Part shown: in pieces, positions 17,189-27,435 of the stretch
Position numbering within the stretch: the first letter of the stretch is position 1
Layout: each line of letters starts with the position of its first letter
Program-made: the position numbers and the translations under genes
Origin: Nocardiopsis alborubida
Lineage (GTDB): Bacteria > Actinomycetota > Actinomycetes > Streptosporangiales > Streptosporangiaceae
NCBI RefSeq assembly: GCF_012396365.1
Contig: NZ_JAAXPG010000046.1
Location: 1 to 39,661, forward strand
Length of the DNA stretch: 39,661 nt
Reading direction: 5' to 3'
The notes under the pieces: generated by a model
Databases searched by the model: none
What the model saw: the letters and a program-made list of their open reading frames with translations, nothing else
Told to the model about the DNA's origin: nothing

Positions 17189-18352
17189 ATGAGCACCAAG
17201 GACTACCTGGAGAAGGACTACTACAAGGTCCTGGGAGTCTCAAAGACCGCCTCGAAGGACGAGATCAAGCAGTCCTACCGCAAGCTGGCCAGGGAGAACC
17301 ACCCGGACGCGAACGCCGACGACCCCGGCGCGGCCGACCGCTTCAAGGAGATCTCCGAGGCCTACAACGTCCTGTCGGACGAGAAGCGCCGCAAGGAGTA
17401 CGACAACGCGCGCTCGCTGTTCGGCAGCTCCTACCGCCCCGGCGGCGGCACCGGCCCCGGCGGGTTCGACGTGGGCGACCTGTTCGGGCAGGGCACCGGC
17501 AGAACGGGGACCTCGGGCGGCGGCGAGCGGCTGAACGACCTCTTCGGCGGGCTGTTCGGCGGCCGCGGGCGCGGCGGGACCACGCGCAGCAGACGTGGCG
17601 CCGACATCGAGACCGAGACGACACTGACCTTCCGCGAGGCGGCCGAGGGGGCCACGCGCTCCTTCCAGCTGGCCGACGAGTCGGCCTGCCCCACCTGCAA
17701 GGGCACCGGCGCCAAGTCGGGCACCGCCCCGCGGATGTGCCCCAAGTGCTCCGGCACCGGGCACGAGAACACCAACCTGGGCGGCTTCTCGCTGTCCGAG
17801 CCGTGCAGCGAGTGCAAGGGCCGCGGCCTGGTCGTGGACGACCCCTGCCCCACCTGTAGCGGCAGCGGGCGCGGCAAGAGCACCCGCACCGTCCAGACCC
17901 GCATCCCCGGCGGCGTGTCCGAAGGGCAGCGGATCCGGATCAAGGGCAAGGGCGCACCGGGCGAGAACGGCGGCCCGACGGGTGACCTCTACGTCGTCGT
18001 CCACGTGAAGGAGCACCCGGTGTTCGGTAGGAGCGGCGACAACGTGACGATCACCGTCCCGGTGACCTTCCCCGAGGCGGCTCTGGGCGCGGACGTGCGC
18101 ATCCCCACCCTCAACGGCTTCCCGGTGACCGTGAAGGTCCCGCCGGGCACGCAGAACGGGCACAAGCTGCGGGTGCGCGGCAAGGGCGCGAACCGCAAGG
18201 ACGGCACCACGGGCGACATGCTCGTCACGATCGAGGTGGCGGTACCGAGGACTCTCGACGGAGACGCACGCGAGGCTCTGGAGAAGTTCCGCGCCGCGAC
18301 CTCCGACTACGACCCGCGCGACGGACTCGAAACGCGGGCGAAGGGTGCGTGA
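17189..18352 (+). CDS. dnaJ: Co-chaperone DnaJ (type I Hsp40)
   Basis: 387 residues from the ATG at 17189 with GGGGGAAGG upstream; upstream in-frame codons lack a comparable site. The J domain (about 8-75) has the HPD motif in ARENHPDAN. A Gly-rich linker follows, then the zinc-finger region with four CxxCxGxG repeats (CPTCKGTG, CPKCSGTG, CSECKGRG, CPTCSGSG) and two C-terminal beta-domains. It delivers clients to DnaK and stimulates its ATPase. Its stop overlaps the hspR start by four bases (GTGA). Confidence 0.98.
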   Translation: MSTKDYLEKDYYKVLGVSKTASKDEIKQSYRKLARENHPDANADDPGAADRFKEISEAYNVLSDEKRRKEYDNARSLFGSSYRPGGGTGPGGFDVGDLFGQGTGRTGTSGGGERLNDLFGGLFGGRGRGGTTRSRRGADIETETTLTFREAAEGATRSFQLADESACPTCKGTGAKSGTAPRMCPKCSGTGHENTNLGGFSLSEPCSECKGRGLVVDDPCPTCSGSGRGKSTRTVQTRIPGGVSEGQRIRIKGKGAPGENGGPTGDLYVVVHVKEHPVFGRSGDNVTITVPVTFPEAALGADVRIPTLNGFPVTVKVPPGTQNGHKLRVRGKGANRKDGTTGDMLVTIEVAVPRTLDGDAREALEKFRAATSDYDPRDGLETRAKGA

Positions 18353-18834
18353 ACGACGTGAACGACTCCTTCGGCGCTGACGCTCCGGTCTACGTGATCT
18401 CGGTCGCCGCCGAGCTCGCGGGGATGCACCCGCAGACTCTGCGGCAGTACGACCGACTGGGGATCGTCTCGCCGGGCCGCGCGTCCGGCCGCGGGCGCCG
18501 CTACTCCATGCGCGACGTGCAGACGCTGCGCCAGGTGCAGCGGCTGTCCCAGGAGGAGGGCATCAACCTCGCCGGGATCAAGCGGATCCTGGAACTGGAG
18601 CACGAGGTGGAACAGCTGCGGGAGCAGGTGTTCCACCTGGCCAACGAGCTGGAGGCGGCGCGCCGGGCGGTGGCGCGCCGGGGCCGCCCGGCCGACGGCG
18701 GTACGGGGGTGCGCGGCGAGCTGGTGCGCCGCACCCGCGTGACGATCTTCAACACCGCCGAGCCCAGGAACGACGAGGAGGACCGGGGCAGGGGCCCCGG
18801 CGCCTCGGGCCGCACCGAGGACGAGCAGGACTGA
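18349..18834 (+). CDS. hspR: Heat-shock repressor HspR (MerR family)
   Basis: 161 residues. A GTG at 18349 overlaps the dnaJ stop; another GTG at 18358 is possible. The MerR winged helix starts at VYVISVAAELAGMHPQTLRQ, with wing residues RGRRYSMRDVQTLRQ, and is followed by a coiled-coil dimerisation helix (LELEHEVEQLREQVFHLANE). HspR binds HAIR repeats such as 14318-14338 with DnaK as co-repressor, so loss of free DnaK during heat shock relieves repression. The charged tail beyond residue 105 appears disordered. Confidence 0.97.
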   Translation: MNDVNDSFGADAPVYVISVAAELAGMHPQTLRQYDRLGIVSPGRASGRGRRYSMRDVQTLRQVQRLSQEEGINLAGIKRILELEHEVEQLREQVFHLANELEAARRAVARRGRPADGGTGVRGELVRRTRVTIFNTAEPRNDEEDRGRGPGASGRTEDEQD

Positions 18835-18921
18835 CGGAACTCCGCCACGGCGAACACGGGGGCGCGGTCGGCCGTCGGACATCACCCCCCGTGACACGAC
18901 TTGTGAAAGGAGTCACCGCGC

Positions 18922-21537
<2,616 letters not shown>

Positions 21538-21550
21538 ACCGGGCACGAGC

Positions 21551-21587
21551 GCGGAGGGCCGCCTCCCCTGGGGAGGCGGCCCTCCGC
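21551..21587. terminator. Terminator after clpB, 17-bp perfect stem
   Basis: GCGGAGGGCCGCCTCCC (21551-21567) and its exact complement at 21571-21587 enclose a three-base loop. It sits between the convergent clpB and epimerase genes and probably ends both transcripts. Confidence 0.92.
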
Positions 21588-21603
21588 CGTGTCCGCGACC
21601 GGA

Positions 21604-22590
21604 TCAGGCCCCGGCGAGCAGGCGGGCCTCCACCCGCGGGTCCAGGCCGACGCGGGGGCGGTCCGGGCGCTGGGGCGCACCGCCCTCCAGGGTCCGCAGC
21701 CACGCCCAGGTGTCGGCGACGGTCTCGGTGACCGGGCGGCAGCGCAGCCCCGTCGCGAGCGCCCTGGACACGTCCCCCTGGTGCAGGGCGTCGTACAGCT
21801 CGCCGGGCGGCACCCACACGGGCAGTTCGGTCCACGGCTGGACGCCCGCGTCGAGGATGACCCGGGGGTCGGTCCAGCGCAGTTCGGCGTCCGAGCCCGT
21901 GACCGCCGCGCACGCCTCCAGGAGCCGCGCGGTGGTGGTGTGCCCCGGCGGGCTCACCAGGTTGTGGGGACCGCCGAGCCCGGCCTCGGCGGCGTCGAGG
22001 GTCCAGGCGGCCAGGTCGCGCACGTCCACGTACTGCAACGGCAGGTCGGGCGGGCCGGGGGCCAGGACGGGGCCGCCCCTGGAGATCCGCTCCAGCCACC
22101 AGGGCAGGCGGCCGATGTTCTCGTACGGACCGAGGATCAGTCCCGCCCGTACGGACAGTGCCCGCGCGCCGAAGGCCGCCTCCGCCGCCAGCTCGCCGCC
22201 GCGCTTGTCCCGCGCGTAGTCGGTGCCGCCGTCCTCGGGGGAGGCGTCCACGACCGGCCCGTCCTCGTCCAGCCCGGGGGCCGCGGGAGAGGTGTAGACG
22301 GAGCGGCTGGAGACGTAGGCGTAGTGCCCGGCCCGGTCGGCGAGGAGCTTCGCGGCGTCGGCCACCGCGGAGGGGGCTCCCGACCAGGTGTCGACGACGG
22401 CGTCCCAGTGCCCCTCGGCCAGGGCGCCGAGTCCGCCCGCCTCGGTCCGGTCCCCGTGCAGGGCGGTGGTGCCGGAGGGCGCGGCGTGCCTGCCGCGGTG
22501 GAAGACGGTGACGTCCCAGCCCCTGGCGAGCGCGTCCTCCACGACCGCCCGCCCCACGAACTCGGTACCGCCCAGAACCAGAAGTCTCAT
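21604..22590 (-). CDS. NAD-dependent epimerase/dehydratase-like (atypical SDR)
   Basis: 328 residues, ATG start. The Rossmann dinucleotide motif is at the N-terminus (LVLGGTEFVGRAVVEDALAR), and YVSSRSVY and DYARDKRGGE supply the Ser and Tyr-x-x-x-Lys of the SDR active site. The C-terminal part has a substrate-binding lobe with VDVRDLAAWTLDAAEAG. Relatives include nucleotide-sugar epimerases and many plain oxidoreductases or reductase-like proteins, so the substrate is open. It is followed by the clpB terminator. The upstream ABC exporter genes are on the same strand, 66 bases away, and could be co-transcribed. Confidence 0.85.
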   Translation of the reverse strand: MRLLVLGGTEFVGRAVVEDALARGWDVTVFHRGRHAAPSGTTALHGDRTEAGGLGALAEGHWDAVVDTWSGAPSAVADAAKLLADRAGHYAYVSSRSVYTSPAAPGLDEDGPVVDASPEDGGTDYARDKRGGELAAEAAFGARALSVRAGLILGPYENIGRLPWWLERISRGGPVLAPGPPDLPLQYVDVRDLAAWTLDAAEAGLGGPHNLVSPPGHTTTARLLEACAAVTGSDAELRWTDPRVILDAGVQPWTELPVWVPPGELYDALHQGDVSRALATGLRCRPVTETVADTWAWLRTLEGGAPQRPDRPRVGLDPRVEARLLAGA

Positions 22591-22656
22591 GGCCGGGAGT
22601 CTGCCGGTTCCGGCCCCGACCCGCCAGGGCCGCCTGCCCAGGGCAGAACCGGGGGT

Positions 22657-23418
22657 TCAGGACACGTCGCGGCGGAGCGTGGTGACCGAGGCCAGGGCGA
22701 CCGCCACGGCGGCGTAGCCGACCAGGACCAGGACCGCGACCCACACGGGGAGCAGCTCCTCGAAGCCGTAGACGAGCCCGGTGTCGTAGAGCGCGGTGGA
22801 CGCGCCGCCGGGCAGCCACCTGCCGGCGTCCTGGAGTTGGGGGACGACGGTCAGGAGCGGTTCCAGCATGAACACCCACAGGATGCCGAACACCAGAGCG
22901 GCGACCTGGTTGCGGATGAGCGCGCCGACGCCCACGCCGATCACGGCGTAGGCGACGTAGGCGCCCACGGAGCCGACGAGGATGCGCGGCACCTGGTTGT
23001 CGACCAGGTCCAACCCGCCTCCCCCGGTCAGGATGGAGGCCCCGGCGGCCAGGGAGGACAGTCCGACGACGACCGCGCCGAACGGCAGGCTGACCAGAGC
23101 CGCGGCCACGACCTTGGCCACGATCACGGGCGGACGCCGCGGACTGGTCAGGAAGGTGACGTTGATCGTGCGGTGCTGGTACTCCGACGTCACCATCATG
23201 ATGCCGATGAGCATGGCGAAGAGGGTCCCCGAGGCACCCATGGTCCAGACGGAACCGGCGTACGCGGTGCTGTCGCGGCTGAGGCCGCCCTCCAGCCCCG
23301 AGGCGAAGACCGCGAGGCCCAGGGAGAGAGCCACCCAGGCCAGTGCGGCGAGGAGCAGGATCCACCACGACCGGGTGGTGAGGACCTTGCGGAGCTCGGA
23401 CCTGACGAGAGCGATCAC
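22657..23418 (-). CDS. ABC-2 type transporter permease
   Basis: 253 residues starting with the GTG at 23418, which overlaps the TGA of the ATPase gene (GTGA). Six membrane segments can be drawn. The N-terminal cytoplasmic MIALVRSELRKVLTTRSWW is typical of the ABC-2 subfamily of bacitracin- and lantibiotic-resistance exporters and related unknown systems. With the coupled ATPase it forms an exporter of unknown substrate. Confidence 0.9.
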   Translation of the reverse strand: MIALVRSELRKVLTTRSWWILLLAALAWVALSLGLAVFASGLEGGLSRDSTAYAGSVWTMGASGTLFAMLIGIMMVTSEYQHRTINVTFLTSPRRPPVIVAKVVAAALVSLPFGAVVVGLSSLAAGASILTGGGGLDLVDNQVPRILVGSVGAYVAYAVIGVGVGALIRNQVAALVFGILWVFMLEPLLTVVPQLQDAGRWLPGGASTALYDTGLVYGFEELLPVWVAVLVLVGYAAVAVALASVTTLRRDVS

Positions 23419-24152
23419 TGGTGGTCTCCAAACGGACGGGCGGCCGTCCCCGAGGCGGTGAGGCGGAGGAAGGCGTCGTGCAGGCTCTCCCCGTTGCCGG
23501 TGAGTTCACCGAGGGTCCCCTGGTGGACCAGACGGCCCCTGGCGATGATGACGACGTTGTCGACGGTCTGTTCGACCTCGGCCAGGACGTGGCTGGACAC
23601 GAGGACGGCGACGCCCTTGTCGTGGGCCTGGTGGCGCAGGAACCGGCGGAGCCACTCGATGCCCTCCGGGTCCAGCCCGTTGGCGGGCTCGTCCAGGATC
23701 AGCACCCGGGGGTCGCCCAGGAGCGCCCCGGCCAGCGACAGGCGCTGGCGCATGCCCATCGAGTAGCCGCCGACCCGCTTGTTCCCGGCACCGGCGATCC
23801 CCACCTCGTCCAGCACCTCGTCGGCACGGGAGAGGGGCAGGCCCGCGGCGTCGCACATGACGCGCAGGTGGTTGCGGCCGGTGCGCCCCGGGTGCAGGTT
23901 GGTGGCCTCCAGCACCGCGCCGACCTCGGTCAGCGGGTTGGGCAGGCTCGTGTAGGCGCGGCCGTCGACCAGCCCCTCACCGCTGTCGGGGCGGACCAGG
24001 CCGAGCAGACACCGCAGGGTGGTGGTCTTGCCCGCGCCGTTGGGTCCCAGGAAGCCGGTGATCGTGCGGGACTCCACCGTGAAGGAGACGTGGTCAACGG
24101 CCTGCTGGCCGCGGAACGCCTTGGACACGTTCCTTATCTCGATCGCTGGCAT
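23415..24152 (-). CDS. ABC transporter ATPase (CcmA/BcrA-like)
   Basis: 245 residues from the ATG at 24152, which begins the conserved domain (MPAIEIRNVSKAFRGQQAVD); the open frame extends further upstream without homology. Walker A is GPNGAGKTT (Lys42), the signature SMGMRQRLSLA, Walker B VLILDEPANGLD and the switch His in VSSHVLAEVE. BcrA-like ATPases of this form pair with ABC-2 permeases for export of peptides, antibiotics or for self-protection. It could serve as immunity exporter for the lanthipeptide 2.5 kb away, but an unrelated sigma-factor pair lies between, so that link is speculative. Confidence 0.93.
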   Translation of the reverse strand: MPAIEIRNVSKAFRGQQAVDHVSFTVESRTITGFLGPNGAGKTTTLRCLLGLVRPDSGEGLVDGRAYTSLPNPLTEVGAVLEATNLHPGRTGRNHLRVMCDAAGLPLSRADEVLDEVGIAGAGNKRVGGYSMGMRQRLSLAGALLGDPRVLILDEPANGLDPEGIEWLRRFLRHQAHDKGVAVLVSSHVLAEVEQTVDNVVIIARGRLVHQGTLGELTGNGESLHDAFLRLTASGTAARPFGDHQ

Positions 24153-24710
24153 GCATTTCGCTCTCGTCGGAGGAATACTGGAAAACACCTTCAGCGGGAG
24201 ACACGGTCGTTTTCCCTTTCCGCGTTCCCCGCCGGGGATCCGCGAGGAGCCTAACAAGGCCCCTTTCGTCCCACAGACGATGGATCACGGGCCCGGCGGG
24301 GAACCGGAGAGCATGACTTTCGTGGGTTGCACACCACTCAGTCCAGCGGATATGCGCCATCCACCGCGGGAGCGCACCGAGCGGAGGGAACGGGAGCGGG
24401 AGGAGCACGGACCCGCGCAACCGCCGGCACATCCTTCGTCAGTTCGTCCCCTGACTTTCGTTATGCGCCACCGGGGGGGGAATACGCCGTCACAGTCTTT
24501 CGCGCACGGCCGGAAAGGACATCGGCCTTCGCGGGAATGGCCGCTTCCGGCCACCCGCGCGGGAGGGGCGGCGCACCAGGGCCACCAGTGGCGGGGGACG
24601 GTTCGCCGCCTTCCTCTGCAGCCGCCGCGGGCGCGTTCTCCACGACCGCCCGCCCCGCGGACCCGGTACCGCCCGGAACCGACGCCGCGGAACCGGCCGC
24701 TCGGGCCAGG
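24153..24710. other. Intergenic region with a pseudogene remnant
   Basis: About 560 bases between minus-strand genes. It should hold the ABC promoter, which I cannot place with confidence. I find no gene. The 48-base remnant at 24633-24680 is listed separately. Confidence 0.5.
24633..24680 (-). pseudogene. Remnant resembling the start of the epimerase gene
   Basis: 43 of 48 bases match 22532-22579, the Rossmann motif of the epimerase-like gene, and all five differences are transitions. On the minus strand it reads PGGTGSAGRAVVENA, a dinucleotide-binding fingerprint, but the similarity stops at both ends and no full domain follows. It lies just downstream of the sigma gene stop. It is either a decayed gene end or a chance-preserved motif. 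Confidence 0.5.
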
Positions 24711-25973
24711 TCAGCCCCCGCAGCCGCGGGCGCGCTCCAGGAGCAGGGAGCGCTCGCGCTCGTTGCGGGTCAGGGACGCCGCGCGCTCGAACTCGGCGCG
24801 GGCCTCGGCCCGGCGGTCCAGCCGCACGAGCAGGTCGCCGCGCACGGCGGGCAGCAGGTGGTAGTCGCCCATCCCCGGCTGGTCCCGCAGCGCGTCCACG
24901 ATCCCCAGCGCGGCGTCCGGCCCCGAGGCCATCGACACCGCCACCGCCCGGTTCAGCTCCACCACCGGCGATCCGGTGGCCTCGACCAGGGCCAGGTACA
25001 GAGCGGCGATGACCGTCCAGTCGGTGTCGGCGGCGGTGAACGCCCTGGCGTGCTCGGCCGCGATGGCCGCCTGGAGCACGTAGGGCCCGCCGGGCTGGCT
25101 CCGGTCCGGTGGCAGCGCCCTGAGCAGGGCCTCCAGCCCGCGCGTGATGAGCAGGCGGTCCCAGAGCGCGCGGTTCTGCTCGGCCAGGGGGACGGGCTCC
25201 CCGTCGGGGCCGACGCGGGCGCGCAACCGCGAGGCGTGCAGCTCCATCAGCGCCACCAGCCCGTGCACCTCGCGTTCCTCGGGCAGCAGCTGGGCGAGCA
25301 CGCGGCCCAGGCGCATGGCCTCCTCGCACAGCGTGGGGCGCGTCCACTCCGTGCCCGAGGTGGCGGTGTAGCCCTCGTTGAACACCAGGTAGACGACCTC
25401 CAGGACGGAGGCCACGCGGGCGTCGCGGTCCTCGCCGACGGGCACCTCGAAGGGCACCCTCCTCCTGGCGAGGGTGCGCTTGGCGCGCACGATGCGCTGG
25501 GCGACGGTGGACTCGGGCACCAGGAAGGCCCGGGCGACCTCCTCGGTGGTGAGTCCGCCGAGCAGGCGCAGGGTGAGCGCGACGCGGGCCTCGGTGGACA
25601 GCACCGGATGGCAGCACACGAACATCAGCCGCAGGAGGTCGTCGCCGAAGTCCTCCTCCAGGACGGCGTCGAACTCGGCCTGCCCGTCGTACCCGGCGAA
25701 CTCGCGGCCGAGGTCGGCCATGCGCCGCTGGAAGCGCTCGTCGCGGCGCCAGCGGTCGAGCACGCGGCGCTTGGCGACGGTGGTCAGCCAGGCGCCGGGG
25801 TTGTCGGGGACCCCGTCACCGGGCCACTTCTCCAGTGCGCTGACCAGCGCGTCCTGGGCGAACTCCTCGGCGAGGCCGACGTCGCCGACCATGCGGGTGA
25901 GCACTGCGACGAGGCGGGCCGACTCGATACGCCAGACCGCCTCGACCGCGCGCGTGGCGTCGGTGTGGCTCAC
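24711..25973 (-). CDS. ECF sigma factor, ECF42 (SigJ-like) with C-terminal TPR-like region
   Basis: 420 residues. Sigma region 2 (about 8-75) includes VLTRMVGDVGLAEEFAQDAL. Region 4 (about 115-170) contains LLGGLTTEEVARAFLVPEST. The remaining 240 residues are an all-helical extension with TPR-like repeats (YVLQAAIAAEHARAFTAADT, RGDLLVRLDRRAEARAEFER). This length and layout, plus the DGPF/YCII gene immediately upstream on the same strand (47 bases), define the ECF42 group, in which no anti-sigma factor is known and the extension is needed for activity. It starts with GTG. Confidence 0.92.
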   Translation of the reverse strand: MSHTDATRAVEAVWRIESARLVAVLTRMVGDVGLAEEFAQDALVSALEKWPGDGVPDNPGAWLTTVAKRRVLDRWRRDERFQRRMADLGREFAGYDGQAEFDAVLEEDFGDDLLRLMFVCCHPVLSTEARVALTLRLLGGLTTEEVARAFLVPESTVAQRIVRAKRTLARRRVPFEVPVGEDRDARVASVLEVVYLVFNEGYTATSGTEWTRPTLCEEAMRLGRVLAQLLPEEREVHGLVALMELHASRLRARVGPDGEPVPLAEQNRALWDRLLITRGLEALLRALPPDRSQPGGPYVLQAAIAAEHARAFTAADTDWTVIAALYLALVEATGSPVVELNRAVAVSMASGPDAALGIVDALRDQPGMGDYHLLPAVRGDLLVRLDRRAEARAEFERAASLTRNERERSLLLERARGCGG

Positions 25974-26020
25974 GGGGCAATCTCAGCACCACGAGCCACA
26001 CCGGCGCAAGCACGTACGGG

Positions 26021-26461
26021 TCAGCCGCCGTGCGAGTACCCCTGGGCGCGCAGCTCGCGCTCGCGCTCCTTGAGGTGCTCGGGCATCTCGTCGCCGAAGT
26101 CGTCGGTGTCGAAGACGCGCCGCAGCACCAGGTTCATCTCGGTGTCGTCGCCCTCCGGCGGGTGCGGGCAGCGCTTGGCCCACTCCACGGCCTCCTCGTG
26201 CGAGGACACCTGGAGGACCCAGTACCCGGCGACGAACTCCTTGGCCTCCGCGAAGGGCCCGTCGGTGACGGTCGCGTTGCCGCCGCTGAAGGTGACCCGG
26301 GTCGCCTCGGAGGCGGGGGCCAGGCCGTCCCCGGCGAGCAGGACACCGGCCTTGACCATCTGCTCGTTGTAGGCGGCCATCGCCTCGAAGACCTCCGGGC
26401 CGGGCTCGTAGTCGACGGCCTCGGTCTCGGGCGTGGACATGATCGTCATCATGTAGCGCAT
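26021..26461 (-). CDS. DGPF/YCII-domain protein, ECF42 partner
   Basis: 146 residues from the ATG at 26461 (MRYMMTIMSTPETE); the open frame is longer upstream, but the fold begins here. The DGPF motif occurs in TVTDGPFAEAKEF, followed by GYWVLQVSSHEEAVEWAKRC. The YCII fold is a ferredoxin-like alpha/beta domain of unknown enzymatic role. Such proteins are the usual targets and neighbours of ECF42 sigma factors. The gene is first in the two-gene unit and has a candidate ECF42 promoter about 53 bases upstream. Confidence 0.9.
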   Translation of the reverse strand: MRYMMTIMSTPETEAVDYEPGPEVFEAMAAYNEQMVKAGVLLAGDGLAPASEATRVTFSGGNATVTDGPFAEAKEFVAGYWVLQVSSHEEAVEWAKRCPHPPEGDDTEMNLVLRRVFDTDDFGDEMPEHLKERERELRAQGYSHGG

Positions 26462-26512
26462 GGTGTTCGCCTCTCGTGCGGTGTGGGGGTCCGCTCCCCC
26501 GCTCTCATCCAC

Positions 26513-26541
26513 ACGTCGAACGGCACCGCACCGGATCGACA
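26513..26541 (-). promoter_or_regulatory. Candidate ECF42 promoter
   Basis: On the minus strand TGTCGA (26541-26536) is followed by 17 bases and CGACGT (26518-26513). As I recall, ECF42 promoters carry TGTCGA at -35 and a CGA-type -10. The position upstream of the DGPF gene fits self-activation of the pair. Confidence 0.55.
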
Positions 26542-26591
26542 CCTCCCCGGATTTTTTCTCGGGGATTCTCTCCGCGCCCCCGCCGCACCGC

Positions 26592-26613
26592 TCACCAGCC
26601 CTCTGGCTGGTGA
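26592..26613. repeat. 9-bp hairpin between the ECF42 pair and lanA1
   Basis: TCACCAGCC (26592-26600) and GGCTGGTGA (26605-26613) pair perfectly around CTCT, 165 bases upstream of lanA1. It could be a regulator-binding palindrome or a hairpin in a long leader RNA. Confidence 0.55.
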
Positions 26614-26778
26614 AGACCCGTTCCGGACACGGAGGGGACGCCGGGACGGGGCAGAGCGCGCGGGATTCCCCGGCGGACGTGACATCCGCGCGAAGGCGGG
26701 TCCGGAGGATGGGCGCCATCGACAAGGCACCACCGCCCTTGCCACACACGTCGCAGCACTTCGCCGAAGGGAAACCCT

Positions 26779-27003
26779 ATGAGCATCGAGAAGGCCTGGA
26801 AGGACCCCGACTACCGCGACGGACTCACCGAGATCGAACTCGACGACCTCCCCGAGAACCCCGCCGGTGCCACCCCCCTCAGCTCCCAGAGCCTCAACTC
26901 GGTCCGCGGCGGCCGTGACCCGTTCGAGATGTCCATCCTGCCCTACGTCACCTGCGGTCAGCCGACCCGCTCCGTGATCATGACCTGCGCCGGTCCGGCC
27001 TGA
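26779..27003 (+). CDS. lanA1: Class II lanthipeptide precursor, mersacidin-type leader
   Basis: 74 residues, ATG with GAAGGG seven bases upstream. The leader (1-45) opens MSIEKAWKDPDYRDGLTEIE, the WKDPxYR motif of mersacidin/lichenicidin-family precursors, and ends in the double-glycine site VRGG. The 29-residue core has Ser52, Thr58, Thr63, Ser65 and Thr69 as dehydration candidates and two cysteines, Cys59 and Cys70, so at most two thioether rings. Its leader matches that of the next gene at 29 of 45 positions, but the cores are unrelated. Modification by the downstream LanM and cleavage by the C39 exporter are inferred from context. Core function is unknown. Confidence 0.88.
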   Translation: MSIEKAWKDPDYRDGLTEIELDDLPENPAGATPLSSQSLNSVRGGRDPFEMSILPYVTCGQPTRSVIMTCAGPA

Positions 27004-27014
27004 ACCGGCCTCCC

Positions 27015-27035
27015 TCCGCCCGCGTCGGGGGCGGA
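27015..27035 (+). terminator. Hairpin between lanA1 and lanA2
   Basis: TCCGCCC (27015-27021) and GGGCGGA (27029-27035) form a seven-pair stem 11 bases after the lanA1 stop. It may partly terminate or stabilise the precursor mRNA. Confidence 0.5.
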
Positions 27036-27088
27036 CCCACCCGTCGACTCCGGAAGACGCACCGAGGAAACCGAGGGAAAGGAAGCGG

Positions 27089-27313
27089 ATGAGCACCGAG
27101 AGAGCCTGGAAGGACCCCGACTACCGCGACAGACTCACCGAGGACGAGGCCGCCGACATGCCGGAGAACCCGGCGGGCACCAGCCCGCTGGACAACCGCC
27201 GGCTCAACGAGATCCACGGTGGCACCGTCGTCACGACTCGTCCCGTCAACACCGTCGCCCTCTGCCCCCTGACCCTGGTTCCCTCCCTCTGCGGCACTCT
27301 CGGCAGAGACTGA
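27089..27313 (+). CDS. lanA2: Class II lanthipeptide precursor with beta-like core
   Basis: 74 residues, ATG with AAAGGAAG upstream. The leader opens MSTERAWKDPDYRDRLTEDE and ends IHGG at residue 45, nearly the lanA1 leader. The 29-residue core has threonines 46, 49, 50, 55, 62 and 70, Ser67, and cysteines 59 and 68. Its middle reads VALCPLT, close to VALCPTT in the beta peptide of haloduracin, and the Thr-rich start is also beta-like. Known beta peptides end in a Cys-rich motif that is absent here; the core ends LCGTLGRD. It may be the partner of the alpha-like precursor at 39459, but the resemblance is short. Confidence 0.87.
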   Translation: MSTERAWKDPDYRDRLTEDEAADMPENPAGTSPLDNRRLNEIHGGTVVTTRPVNTVALCPLTLVPSLCGTLGRD

Positions 27314-27345
27314 CGGGGAGCGACGAACGCAGGATCCCGGGGCGG

Positions 27346-27386
27346 GAACACCGGGAAGGCCCTCCTTTCGGCGGACCGCGGTGTTC
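27346..27386 (+). terminator. Attenuator-type hairpin between lanA2 and lanM
   Basis: GAACACCG (27346-27353) pairs perfectly with CGGTGTTC (27379-27386), extendable by a G-T and a G-C pair, 32 bases after lanA2 and 49 before lanM. In lantibiotic operons a partial terminator here keeps precursor mRNA in excess over the synthetase. Confidence 0.6.
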
Positions 27387-27435
27387 TCCCCCCGCCCCCA
27401 GACAGGACCCGCGCCCCGAGAGAAGACAGGACACC

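Larger units (their letters stand above)
26462..26778. other. Divergent intergenic region before lanA1
   Basis: Contains the candidate ECF42 promoter on the minus strand and a hairpin at 26592-26613. I could not recognise a consensus promoter for the lanthipeptide genes on the plus strand. Confidence 0.5.

Noticed and set aside
22657..24152. ABC pair as lanthipeptide immunity exporter (LanFE)
   Set aside because: The type would fit, but an ECF42 pair and 2.5 kb separate it from lanA1 and it has no shared control signals. No function was assigned.
26620..26660. GGAC repeats before lanA1 as a SARP site
   Set aside because: Spacing is 11 then 8 bases and the words differ; they do not match the GATAG repeats elsewhere.
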